Origin: Cordia subcordata
Lineage: Eukaryota > Streptophyta > Magnoliopsida > Boraginales > Cordiaceae
DNA: 64,000 bases
Assembly: GCA_028554755.1 (NCBI GenBank)
Contig: JAPTOF010000007.1
Span: 14,307,001 to 14,371,000 of the forward strand
Direction: 5' to 3'
Both the position numbers and the translations under genes were made by a program. The notes beneath the pieces were generated by a model. The model made no database searches. It was not told the origin of the DNA and saw nothing but the letters and a program-made list of their open reading frames with translations. Of this stretch, positions 24,020 to 35,505 are shown piece by piece (position 1 is the stretch's first letter; each line of letters begins with the position of its first letter).

Positions 24020-24960
24020 AGGTATGATATATCTTTCATCCTTACAGGCAGTGCCAATTCATAGCACCCATAGCAGAAATTATAAGAATATGTCTTGGTA
24101 CTAAAAGTGGAAGCACATACAATTTTCTCAAAGTTTTTAAAAATATCAACTAGGGAAGAGGATGTAACAGATTGTTTTTCCTGTTGTTGACGTCAAGAGC
24201 ACAAATTGGAAGACTTGGGCAAGAAGGAAAATCATGCAGTGAATTTTTGTTACTTTTCCTGTTCCTTAAATGTATCTCAGCATTCTATAAACAACATCAT
24301 AAAGAGAAATTAGCAAAAGTATTGTTGTGCTCCAGGGAACTCAATTGTTTTGATCTTCATTTCTGTGTATTCATTAATCGTCACAATTACCAGACATTGT
24401 GATGCTAAATCCAAGATATGAGTCTGACGGCTGGAATTGTTGCATGATTCACTTTATATATCTGCAGGATCCTGTGCATGTAGCAAGCTGGTTGGGGCTT
24501 CTTGTAGCTTTTCATGTGTGACCAGCGGAGCAAGTTGTTGGATCTTCAACTTCCAAGCAGCAGGTAAGTAGCGCTTTCAGGGTTTCCAAATAATTTCAGA
24601 CATTTGTTATTGTTCAAGAATGTCCTAATTTTTTGTAATAAAAGTCCCTTTGTTATCACATCCAAGCATTTGGATCTCTCTTTTCTGCTTTCATTGACAT
24701 GAAAACGCACCAGGGGTGTCTGGCTCTGCTTTAGCACTGGCTATTAAGCCGGAATGCGGGCGGTGTCAGGCTGAGAAAGTCCCTTCGAACCTGAACAGGG
24801 TAATTCCTGCGTAGGGAGTGTGCATTTTCTTTCCCTTTTCTGGTTGGCAGGGATGGAGTTCCATATGGGTTCTGATCCATGCCGGACATATTCCACCTCC
24901 GTGGTGGATTAATCTCTCATCTTGCCAGGGAGCCAGCTGAGAACCGATATGCGCCACATT
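24020..24960 (+). other. THIC: THIC 3' UTR with two introns and alternative ends
   Basis: Two bases after the stop codon is a donor (AG|GTATGA, GT at 24022), with an acceptor TCTGCAG at 24467. A second donor CAG|GTAAGTA (GT at 24564) and an acceptor TTGGCAG at 24850 enclose the TPP aptamer. An AATAAA signal at 24637-24642 lies inside this second intron, before the aptamer. This matches the known plant THIC layout: low TPP keeps the intron, so the short, stable 3' end is used; high TPP frees the splice site, removes the processing signal and gives longer, less stable transcripts. Confidence 0.8.
24707..24823 (+). promoter_or_regulatory. TPP riboswitch aptamer of THIC
   Basis: Contains CCAGGGGTG at the 5' side, CTGAGAAAGTCCCTTCGAAC in the middle (CTGAGA at 24771-24776), and CCTGAACAGGGTAATTCCTG followed by CGTAGGGA at the 3' side. 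The closing stem pairs GCAC (24707-24710) with GTGC (24820-24823). The extended plant-type P3 arm lies at about 24720-24768. One base departs from the near-invariant GTAATGCCTGCG: it reads GTAATTCCTGCG (T at 24805). Bases 24806-24810 (CCTGC) can pair with GCAGG at the intron 5' splice site (24560-24564), which supports control of splicing. Confidence 0.95.
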
Positions 24961-24970
24961 ATATTAAAAT

Positions 24971-25940
24971 TTGGGGCTCGTTTGGCGTCGTTGCTGGTTC
25001 TAGTTTTCTGGTTTTGTTGATCAAAATTTGAAAATCAATTTGTTCGATTCTGTTTTTGTTTTTTGGAAAAACAAAAACCAACTTGCTTTTGCAATTTTGA
25101 TAAACAAGAAAAAGTGGTTTTCTCATGTGGTGGCAATAGATTTTTAAAACTTTTATTCACTTTGTGGTAAATACTTTTTAAAATTATCTTTTCAAAATTA
25201 ATACAAATTCAATAATTGAAATTAAAATTATTTAAAAATAATTTCAAAAATAACTTTCAAAAAATATTTTTAAAATAAAATTACTTTTATAAAAAGAAGT
25301 TTTTAAAAATAATTAAAGATCTTGAAATTTTGTAATAAATTAAAATTAAATAATTTTAATTTAAAAATATTTTCTAAAAATAATTTAAATAAATTTAATA
25401 TTTTAAAATTTTAATAAATTAAAAAACTTTTAAACATGATTTGATAAATTATAATTATTTTTAGAAAATTAAAAATATTTTAATTAAAATTAAATTATTC
25501 TTATAATTATTTTTTAAAAATAATTATTAAAATTATTTTTAGAAATCTTTTAAAATTATTTAATAAATTAATAAAGTAAAATTTTAAAAAATATAAAAAT
25601 GAAAATAAAAATATAGTGTCAAAATAATTAAAATTATTTTTTAAATTATAAGCTTAAAGAAAATAAATTAACTTTAAAATATTCTTATTATTCTTTTACA
25701 AAATATTCTCAAATATTTTTATATGTTTTATTTAACACAAAATACTAAAATGAAAAATAATAGACAAAAATAGTTTGTAAACTATGGACAACCAAAATTG
25801 TTTTTGGTATTTGTTTAAAGATTCTATAATTTAATCAAACGCGTTTATAGTTTTGTTTTTAATTGTTGTTGATAGTTTTTTGTTTATGATTTTAGTTTTC
25901 GTTTTTAAAACTTTTTACAGTGTTACCAAACGAGCCCTTA
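24971..25940. mobile_element. AT-rich TIR element downstream of THIC
   Basis: Ends GGGCTCGTTTGG (from 24974) and CCAAACGAGCCC (to 25937) are perfect inverted repeats over 12 bases. Flanks are TTG and TTA, a possible decayed TTA duplication. The inside is about 960 bp of very AT-rich sequence with no ORF. The same terminus as the MITE in the THIC intron suggests related families. Confidence 0.65.
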
Positions 25941-26900
25941 GCTAACCAACCATGCCTTAATTACTTTGGTAAACAAAGAACATGAAATGATAATAACCTT
26001 GATAACACAAATGAGGAAACAGATAAGAAATGGAGATACTTTCAGTTCTAATCACGAAGGCACAAAAACTATTTTCCAATCTGGTATTGTTATTATGCCA
26101 AAATAAATGATGTTTGGATCATAAACATTTCACGACATTGACTCTTGAGATTTTACAACAAGATTTATTTATTATATGTGATCTGTTTATAAATAGACCT
26201 CATGAGTTAGGATGATAATTGTAATTAACACAAAGTGACTCTGCAAAGCTCTCAAGATGCGAAAGTTTGAGATTCTCAATTTTATATCAAAGTAATGCAA
26301 GAACAAGTCTGAAGCTGACAAAACATCTCTCCTCTCCTTCATGTAAGATGCACGTATTTTGCATATAATATACTTGTAACATCATTTGAGATTTAATTGT
26401 TGTGAATTATAATCACTTTTCTAGCAACTTCCTCCGAGGAAGAAAAATGTTGTTTGGTTTATATATATGTTTTGAATTATTTACTTTGTTGTGAATTATA
26501 TGTTGTTTCCAGAACTGAAAGGAAAGAATATCTGGATATTATTTTCTGAAAATTACAGGGAGAACATATAAAAAGAAGGTAATATTTTATGATAGAAATC
26601 CAATTTGATCAATTGAATAACATAATAGCTTGAAACAGTGGATTATGACATTCACAATCGAGATAAGTGTGTGTAGAAAGAGTTGGCTAAAATGTAAACG
26701 ATAAAGAAGCAAACAAGCTCTTCGTTTACAACATTTCTTATGATTTTGTCTTCGCAGCTTCAATACTTTATAAGATTTAAGGTTTATAGAATGCTGTAGT
26801 AGTCAAGAGATCGTCTTCTAATCCGCTTCTTCCCCATATTACCTACAAAGAAGCATGTCTAGTCCCATATCTCCTACAGAAAAAGCATTTCAAGCCCCAA
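25941..26900. other. intergenic, nothing recognised
   Basis: No ORF of note, no element ends and no clear repeats were seen. Confidence 0.5.
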
Positions 26901-27107
26901 TAAGGGTGCATTTAAATTGAATTTTTCTTGAAAACATTTTTATTTGTTCGGAGAAAAGTTATATTTGAGCTGAAATTTTTTTAAGTTCCATCTCTTAAAA
27001 AAAAAAAAAAAAGAAAGCTAAATGCTTATTGCTACATATACTTTTTTTTTTTTTTTGGAAAAAAAAGGTGTTTTCTCATATAAAAAATCAATCCAAATAG
27101 GCTCTAA
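26901..27107. mobile_element. Tourist-like MITE, about 200 bp
   Basis: Imperfect inverted ends: GGGTGCATTTAAATTG at 26904 and CAATCCAAATAGGCTC to 27104, flanked by TAA on both sides. AT-rich with A and T runs inside. Confidence 0.5.
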
Positions 27108-27244
27108 AAAGACCTATCTTAGTTTCTGATCAAAGCACAATCTGGTTTGGTTTGGACCATTTTCTTATGATGAGAGAAGTTTAATCGACAAAACTTAACT
27201 AGTAAATAATTGCAGAGTTCGACCTCTAATTGGTATACCTTGAG

Positions 27245-27339
27245 CAAGTAATCTTCCCCAAGATCACTACACCAAGTAATCCTCCCCAAGATCACTACAC
27301 CAAGTAATCCTCCCCAAGATCACTACACCAAGTAATCCA
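27245..27339 (+). repeat. 28-bp tandem repeat, 3.4 copies
   Basis: The unit CAAGTAATCCTCCCCAAGAT plus CACTACAC is repeated at 27245, 27273 and 27301, with a partial fourth copy at 27329. Only one base (T for C) differs, in the first copy. No spacers, so not a CRISPR. Confidence 0.95.
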
Positions 27340-27506
27340 GGACACTTAGTCTGATAGCAATCTGACTCGGTTCGAACTCATTTATCACCAGGGCATTCCT
27401 GAGATGTGTTTTTGGACCATTTTGCTGTCAAAGATTTTCCCATTCTTCTTCCTTCAATTTCAGAGGTCGCCAGTGGCAATTATTTGATAGTAGAAACCTA
27501 CGATCT

Positions 27507-27542
27507 ATAATACGTAGGGATGTTCATTAGGGTATTTTCACC

Positions 27543-27582
<40 letters not shown>

Positions 27583-28085
27583 CTAAAATAATATTTGGGG
27601 AAGCACTTTTGCTCCGCTCCCTATCCCAATTTACCAAACGGGAACATTTTTTGGGCAATTGGGAATGGGAAAAAATGAACGGGGATTATGGAATCCCTGG
27701 ATAAGATACGTTTCAAACCTGTTATTATAAAAATAAAAAAACACAAACAAAATACCTATTAAACCATCAAACCTGCTTTCATAATTAACTACGTAGATCA
27801 TAGCTTCAAACTACAATATAAATAAATTATATAGATCATAGTTTCAAATTACAACATAAATAAAGTACATAGGCTATAGTATTATAAGTCATAATCAGTC
27901 AATCATAGCATAAATGAAAAGTCCAAAACATAAATAAAAAATATTGTTTTAACAAGTTGCCAATAGCAATTCATTTCCATTCTCCATGACTCTATGAACT
28001 TTCAAATTTTAATCATTGCGTTTGTTAGTTCCAATGCTAACTTTGATGTGTCTAAGAAATAAAAACCAAATATAATATATAATTG

Positions 28086-28120
<35 letters not shown>

Positions 28121-28315
28121 AAAAAAAGTAGTTTGGGCTTTGGGGATTTCCCAAATAAAAAAATTATACCGTTACCCAACCCGATTCCCCAATCTTTTTC
28201 CCCATCTCCAATATTTTTTTCTCCGTTCCCCATTTTTCCAAATCCGATTTCCTCGAACCTGAAATTTCGGGTCGGTAATCAATTTTTCCAAGCAATGCAC
28301 AACCCTAATAATACC
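27507..28315. mobile_element. hAT-like non-autonomous element, about 793 bp
   Basis: Ends TAGGGATGTTCATT (from 27515) and AATGCACAACCCTA (to 28307) are imperfect inverted repeats. The flanks ATAATACG and ATAATACC form an 8-bp duplication with one mismatch, as for hAT elements. It carries two (AT)n tracts (27546-27580 and 28088-28118) and G-rich/C-rich subterminal stretches that are partly inverted copies of one another. No transposase. Confidence 0.75.
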
Positions 28316-30231
28316 AAGAAACTATAAAACGAGCTATTGTAAAAGAAAATGATGGGATTCCTTAGGAGCACGATTAACAGTAATTATTGAAGTAAACTAA
28401 TCTGAAGCACGCAAAATTGTCAGCTACTATTACTCTATTTAAGCGGGTCAAGGCTAGATTTAACAACTCTATTATTTTTTTTTCCCTAAATTTAAGTAGT
28501 TTGAATCATTTTCTTATAGTTTAGAATTTTCTATTTTAAATTTTACTCCAATAATTCTCTTATTTTTTTTTATTTTTCTTTTTATCAAACTCTTAGTTTG
28601 AGAAATTCTTATTTTAATTTCACTCCAATAACTTTCTTATTTTAAAATATTACAATTTTAAAGCTATGGGGATGGAAAATGGGATTTAGATGTTGGCTTT
28701 GGGGATGGAGAAAAACTCTATACATGGATGTTTGTTTTTGAGTTGGGAAAAAACATAAAATTTTGGGAATAGAATAAAAGAACTGTTGGAATATTTTACT
28801 ACTAATAATTCCCTTAAAAATGGGGGTTTTGTGTTTTAGGGTATCTATTGAAACCAATCTACCTAGAGCTTTTCATGGGCCCCTTTCCCAATTGGCCTAA
28901 AGACTGTCCCAGGTCCAGTCCCGGTTATAGTCTAAGAGGTTGAAGTGCGAGTTCTGTAAAATTAATAATTCCTAAAGGACTCTCCTAGTCACGGGTGCGT
29001 ACGAGTGAGATGAAATCTTATCATCAATATGGAGACGGGAAAAGAATGCAATGTGAGGGTGTTTTAAACCAAAAACCAAAGTAAACATCCAAGAAAAGTC
29101 AACCCAAACCCAGAAACATTTCAGCAAAATATAGATGAAGCTCCACAACCACCAAAGCAAAAGCTACCACACCCACTGCAATTTCCCAAGATTCAGACTA
29201 CTCCATGGGAATATCACACATTCACACTAGTGAGCTAAAATCTGAGACTAACAAGGGAGACAGAGAAAGATAATGGTATTGTACGATTATTACATTGTGA
29301 TTATTTTATGTTTAAGCCCAGAACTCTTTTGAAACTGTCTTAGGTCAAATATTTACTAAGCCCAAAAATTTTTATTGAGTTATTAATTAGATGCACAACG
29401 CTAAGCTATAAATGTTGATCATATTATGTTTCCTGCAGATGCAAAACATCACAAAATGGCAGCCCAATGCAGAAACAACCTACTCAAAGACTCAAAGTAC
29501 ACCAATACAGTATTGGCCCAAAAAAAAAGTATATCAATACAGCTGATCCTCTGGAACAAATTAGAATTTAGAAGTAAGAAATGCGTGCAAAACAAGTGAG
29601 CAAAGGAGATAGGACACAATGCAACTTCAAGAAACAAAATAAAGAACCATCACATATTCATATATCTAGGATGAATTCCGAGTCACAATACAAAAAAAGC
29701 AACTCTATATGGACTAAAAACAAGCAGAAATTGGAGAGGGAAAGTCTTATCTGAACGAGTGTCTGTAAAATCAAACACCGAGCAAATACAAAAGCTAGGG
29801 GGAGAAAAGGAGAAAGTGATACAACTAATACAGAGTAACAGAGACAAACCGAGAAAATCATATATCAACAAACCACTACAATGCCATATATAGCTGTTCT
29901 TAACTCGGAATATGAGGAAATGCTGAAGGTCCTTAGGAAGCATTGTATCCTACACCGCATGATGAGATAGAAAAAATTCAGAGCACTAATAAGAAAATGT
30001 TACAATGTTCTATAATCATAATCACAACCCAGCTATTGAGCAAGATGCAGAAATTTGTTGATTGATAAATGACGAGCAATGTAACATAACAAAACATCTA
30101 CAGATATTGCAAACCATAGAAGGATCCTAGACAAGCAAAATGGCAGCTCAATTTCTGAAATGCAAGTATCATCTACAAAGTAATCTGAAATGGGATAGGT
30201 CCTAGAAGATACAGTGTCATGAACCGCAACT
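28316..30231. other. intergenic and RPL4 3' flank, no gene seen
   Basis: The ORFs at 28642-30520 on the minus strand are short and without recognisable domains. The part near 30231 downward probably includes the RPL4 3' UTR. Confidence 0.5.
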
Positions 30232-31557
30232 CTACTCTGTGGCATCGGCATTCTCTTCAGCATCAACCCCTGAGAATTCAATGTCATAAAACAAAGTTAT
30301 GAGCAGAAATTGAATAGATCACTTCCATAACACAAAAATCCCACTTTAAGCAACAGCTGCATTGGCTTGAAACACAGCAAGCAAATCTTGAACAGATAAG
30401 AACATAGCAAACAGTTACAAACAACACCATATTAATAAACACCTTAAAGCAGGTACAATGCAAACAAATCATCCCCGCCCCGAACCAAGACATGTAGACA
30501 GTGCAGACAATGAGCCACATTCAAAATTCCCACACTAATTACAGATGCAGGAGAAAATGAGTCACCCCTTTTAAGATTAGATAATCACACTTGCACGAGA
30601 ACCAAATTGCTACATTAGCCCATATACAATGTGCAATGTGCGTGCAGCTTCAATGGACACATGCTTTCAGCAATTTATCAATTAAAACAGAAACGTCTAA
30701 CCTTGATCCTCTTCTTGTTCATCCTCATCCTCATCCTCATCGCCCTCGCTCTCATAATCATACCCATATCTCTCATTCAAGAACTCCACAGCCTCCTTGG
30801 TGAAAACCAACTTCTCAGCATCCAAAATGTCAAACAGATTCAAAGTCCTCGGCGTCAGCATCTTCAGTGTACCGATATTTCGGCTCGAGAGAAGCACATT
30901 ATCCGAAACTTCAGTCATTAGAAACAATGATTTCTCCTTTGGGTCCAACCCCAGCCTTCTCATCCACCCAATAAACTCTTTCGTTTTTGGTTTTTCGAAT
31001 TTTTCCTCAAAATCTTCAACAACAATCGTGTTTTCAACTGCACTCGCGAGTGCAGTTGAAATTGCGAGCCTCTTTTCCTTCTTATTGATCTTAACGGACC
31101 AGTCTTTGGGCTTAGGCCCAAAGATTACACCACCGCCGGGCCGGAGAGGTGTTCGTTGAGAACCGCGACGGGCCCGGCCCGTTTTCTTCTGTACGTAAGG
31201 TTTCCTCCCTCCACCGCGGACCTCAGCGCGGGTGAGGGTGGAGGCGGTGCCGCGGCGTTTGTTGCGCAGGTCTGTGGTGAGGCCGCGGTGCACCACGGCG
31301 CGGGCGGTCTCGGGTGGGGCGGACTTGAGGTTGAGAGTGGTGGACCCCACTTGGGTGCCGCCGAACGAGAGAACAGGGAGAGTGGCGAGCTCAGAGCAAA
31401 TGGTGGTGGTGGCAGCGGAGAGGGAGATTTTTTTGGGGGCGCTAGTAGGTTTGAAGAGGAGGAAGTTCGAGGCGTTGTGGTGGCGAGTGGTGGTAGAGAA
31501 GAAGATTGAAGATGAGAAGAATGAGATGGAAGAAGATGGTGCTGCTGATGCTGCCAT
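30232..31557 (-). CDS. RPL4: plastid ribosomal protein L4 (50S, uL4c)
   Basis: Nuclear-encoded plastid L4, a protein of the large ribosomal subunit lining the exit tunnel. Exon 1 is 31557 down to 30702; a donor CAAG|GTTAGA starts the intron and the acceptor TTCTCAG leads into exon 2 at 30269-30232, ending TAG. The product is about 297 residues. Residues 1 to about 50 are Ser/Thr-rich (transit peptide). The L4 signature KTGRARRGSQRTPLRPGGG lies at about 125-143, followed by FGPKPKDW. Residues after about 270 form an acidic Glu/Asp tail, usual in plant plastid L4. If the last intron is retained, the frame ends after DQG, about 12 residues earlier, so two C-termini are possible. A chromosome-scale neighbour on the opposite strand to THIC. 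Confidence 0.93.
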
Positions 31558-31860
31558 TTTCTTGGGTGAAGAGTGCGAGTGCTGTGTTAGTGTGTGTTGT
31601 GTGTTGTGTGTGTGCTTTATCTACAACATTTGGTTGGGCTATCTCTCTGTTTAGTTTTGCTGCTGCTTTTTACTAAAAGGCCAACTTGCCTCGAGTTTGT
31701 AATCCAACGCAAAATTAGACCTTGCAAATTGGTACCCGCAGAACCTGTTTAACCGGTGGATCATTAGCAAGTTTAACCCGTCAAATTTTTTGAAAAATTT
31801 ATTTTATTTAAATTATTTTAAAAAAATCAACACTGCCAAGTTTTCAACAGGGGACTAAAT
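31558..31860 (-). promoter_or_regulatory. RPL4 upstream region
   Basis: Contains CACAC-type short repeats in the leader (31577-31620 on +) and an AGCCCAA site-II-like word on the minus strand near 31635. No certain TATA box. The ORFs on + here are antisense shadows. Confidence 0.35.
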
Positions 31861-32876
31861 GGTTTAAGGACACTATTCAGTGATCTAAGCTATAAGCATT
31901 TGTTTTCACGCAAGATTGCTACATTCACATGTATCAACAAAGACAAAAACTTCCACATTGAAGAATTTGATTTTCTATAAAATTGGCAATGGTAATACAA
32001 CAAGATTCTAGCGTGACTTTTGGCACCCCTTTGGACTTGTGGATTATTTTGGCGAGCAAATCTTGATGGAGGCAAAAAGGACCTCAATGCTAAAGTTAGT
32101 GATTTCATTGTTGACAATAATTGGCATTGGTTGGCAAACTACTCTATTCTCTGTAATGCGTTTGGAGCGGTTGACTTAACAATACCAATGTCTGATCGTG
32201 AATATACTATTTGGTGGTTGGGTTCTCCGAGTGGAAAATTCACAACTGATTTGGGGCATGGGAGCTCATTCGCTCTAGGCATGATACTCATGTTCCTAAA
32301 CATGCAATCTATACATGGCTAGCTTGGAGAGAGATTTCTCGCCATGAATAGACTTATTGCGTGGAGTATTCCAATTGATCCAATATGCTTACTTTCTAGA
32401 TGGCAAGTTGAGGATCAAAATCATATATTCTTTGAATGCCGAGTGGCAGGTAGAATTTGGAAGAAAGGTATGCAGTTGACAGGGGGACCAAGATGGATCA
32501 AAGAATGGGATCGTATTATTATTTGGTTCCAGAATAAATATTTGGGTAACTCATTTTAGGCCTGTATTTGCAAGCTTTTCTTAGAGGCTACAATCTATCA
32601 TATATGGCATGAGAGAAACAAATGATTACACCAAGAAGAGAAGCCAAGAACTGAAGATTAATTGTTCCAATTAATTGTTGCTGACATTAAAGCTAAGGCC
32701 ACACACTATTGTAAAGTTAGGAACACACATGCAAATAGAACTTTGTGTAGGAAGTGGAGATTAGGTGTTACCTTTATTTGACTGGGTTTTCATACAAGAC
32801 ACTGATTTGGGGTACTTTGTATTGTACCATTTTCACCATCAATACAAGTACTTGATAATTTAGTAAAAAAAAAAAA
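31860..32876 (+). mobile_element. LINE (L1-type) 3' end, 5'-truncated
   Basis: Broken frames encode the end of a plant L1 ORF2: WRANLDGGKKDLNAKVSDF, then SPSGKFTT, then DQNHIFFECRVAGRIWKK (zf-RVT zinc-binding region), then a YHIWHERN-type block. An A-rich tail is at 32864-32876. The first Cys of the zf-RVT region appears lost (CLLS). A possible target duplication GACTAAA occurs at 31850 and just after the tail at 32878, which would set the 5' end near 31857. Confidence 0.75.
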
Positions 32877-33600
32877 AGACTAAAACTTGATGCCCATGAA
32901 AAAAAAATTCATTCATTGTTAAAAAGTATACTTCTGTTTTTATTATTCTATTTTCTTAATTATTTCTTCAAAAAAATGACTAAGCAAGGCATGAAAAGAC
33001 TACAATTCATTGCACAAGTCTAAACAACATGGGGAAAAATATGACAGAAAGAAAATGCCCAAAAATAATGTATAGAAAAAATTGGACAAAATGTATAGAA
33101 AAATTAGAAACATGATTGCCTCACAGCCAAAACAAAACTAAAAAGAATAAGGAAAAAATAAAAAAAAGAAAGTGAAAATTGTGTGCAACTCTACGACTGT
33201 GAAAGTGCAAAGCTTGAATGCTTGATTGCTTATGTTGTGAAATGTGAAGAAGTATCGTGTGAAGTATTGGGTGGGGGAGATGGTATGAGTGCGAATGTGA
33301 AGAAAGAAAAAGTTTAGGGAATTAGGGTTGGCGTAATAGAGCTATAGTATTGTTATTTGTTAATTCCCCATTTGTTGTTTTAGAAAAAAGCTATGGACCC
33401 ACAAGTCAACCTGACATGACCAGCATTTTTTGCAAGTTTAGACGGAGTTGACCCATTTACCTAGCAGGTTACTAAAGGCTTAAACCTAACTTATTTATTT
33501 GACTGGTTAGGCAGATTTACCCTTAGGTCTTAACCCATTTTGCCTGCTCGACATAAAACTCATCCTATTTCTTATTCTTATTAATGAGTAATTGACAAAT
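32877..33600. other. intergenic, nothing recognised
   Basis: A-rich, with no ORF of note. No element ends identified. Confidence 0.45.
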
Positions 33601-35505
33601 TACACTGGGGTGAACATGGGTTGGAGTTGAGCTAATAAACTCTAGTTGCTTTGGATGCTATTTTTCTTTTTCAAAAGCAGATTTCTCCAGTCCCTTTTCC
33701 ATAGGTTTCTCCTTAGATTTTTTTGTGTTCAAGTTGAGCCCGTGACACTTTCTACAAGCTCAGTCTTGTTGTGGCTCATCTCATTTGGTTTTTCTTCTTT
33801 TCTCTTCATATTTTGTTTTCTTGGTCTCTGTTTTTATTATCTTTTTTGGATTTTGGTGTTTTGTAGTCTTCTCAAATTTTGTGTATTTTGTCTCATATTT
33901 ATAGATCTACTTATGTCATGTCTTTCTCTTTTAGACATAATTCTAGATCTTCTTGTTTGTTGCTTGTGTTGTCTTTGGTCCTTCTGTTTCTTTTTTTCTT
34001 TTTTTTTTCATAACAAGTTATAATGGTGATGGTGCTTCGGTGATCTCGAATGATGAGGGGTTTCATTATCAGACTTTTGCTCTCTACCCTCCTTTGGCTT
34101 GTTCCCGTTTCTACTTTTGGCCGAAGAGGCGATAGGGTGGTCCTTGATACCACATGTTCAAACCTTGGACTTAAGGTGTCAAACTTCCAAGGCCCAATCT
34201 TTTCCTAGGTTAATGAGTCCTGCTGAACTCGTTTGGTTGTTGGGTGTTATTGTTAGCCACTTTAGATATCACTCTAATGGTTTTACAAGAGCTTAATTAT
34301 GGTAATACATCGGTGAGTATGGTTGTTTTGTTGAATGGTGGTGTTGGAAAGTTTAATTATGCCAGGTTGTTTGCATTTGTTGCTAGTTTTGGTTTCCACC
34401 TTTGTTAAAGATGGTGGCCAGTGTTATTTTGGTGTCTATCTAATGTTGTTATGTTAGTTTTGACGTTGGCCTGGTTGTTATGTTTTGATTATGCTAATGT
34501 CTTTGCTCAATCTAGTCTCTTTTGGATTTGGACTTGTTCTGTAATTTTTTTATTTAATAGAATACCTTCTGGACAATTAAAAAAATAGTTTGGAGGGTGT
34601 TTGGCTTTGCTTTTTTTTTTTTTTTTTAATGCTTGATGCTTATAAGCAATTTTTAATGTTTAGAAGGAAATGACAATTAAGTAGAGAAGTATTTTGATAA
34701 AATGTGATTTTATGTTATTGATATGTTTGGTTAGTATGCGTTTATAAGTAGTATTATTTGTTAAAGTGACAAAGGCCTTTCATTAAAGTAGAAGAATTTT
34801 GTTTCTCTTTTTGTAAAGGTGGAGTTGTCCTTTTTGGTCAAACTACTTTGCTTAAAAACAAGTGAAAAAAAAAAGGAGACGTTGCTTTTCTTTAACCTGT
34901 CTATAAGCAAATTTTACCAAATATGTAAGTTTTATTTTCTGCTTATAAGAAGGTTTGACCTACTTATAAGCAAAACCAAACACTATCATTTGACCTACTC
35001 ATAAACAAAGCCAAACACTATCTTGGTTTCATTTGATCGGGGACTCTTCAAACCAAACCAAACCAGTTGAATTTTATTAAAAATTGATCAATTAGTTTCT
35101 AGTCATATAAATATCAAACCAAACCTAGTTTCGTTTTGTTTTTTCTTAATAAAAAAATAAAACTTCATCAGAAAATAAAGAAACCAAAAATTTACCAATA
35201 ATTTCGAGAATAAAATTAACCAATAGATCAACTTTTTTTTAGCATCTATGTTACAAGTTCAACTAATATACACATGAAATTAAGAATGAACAGGGTTCAT
35301 ACAAGTTTGACTAATATACACAATAAACATAGTCCAATTTTGTTTGGTTTATTTTATGGACCTTGTTCAAACCAAACCAAATCAGTTGGTTTTATTTAAA
35401 ACTAACTAGTTGATTTTTAACCATGGAAAATAACTAAATTAATTCAAAATTTGTTATTAGTTTAGGTTAGTCTAGTTGATTAGCCTACCTATGTTCACCC
35501 TTACA
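33600..35505. mobile_element. candidate TIR element, about 1.9 kb
   Basis: The left end GGGGTGAACATGGGTTGG (33607) and the right end CCTACCTATGTTCACCC (to 35500) are inverted with two or three mismatches. TTACA flanks both sides (33600-33604 and 35501-35505). No transposase is seen. A MITE (34594-35021) is nested in it. Ends are old and the assignment is tentative. Confidence 0.45.
34589..35026. mobile_element. MITE with GTGTTTGGCTTTG ends, about 430 bp
   Basis: Ends AGGGTGTTTGGCTTTGC (34594) and CAAAGCCAAACACTAT (to 35021) are inverted. Flanks TTTGG and CTTGG fit a 5-bp duplication. Same family as the 113-bp element at 60939. Confidence 0.6.

Noticed and set aside
27245..27339. CRISPR-like direct repeats
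   Set aside because: Repeats are head-to-tail without spacers, and the genome is a plant.
31156..31654. Two ORFs of 117 and 140 codons on the + strand
   Set aside because: They are antisense to the GC-rich start of plastid RPL4, which has clear family motifs on the minus strand.
33646..34023. 125-codon ORF rich in Phe/Leu/Cys
   Set aside because: A T-rich composition effect with no domain; it lies within a probable TIR element.
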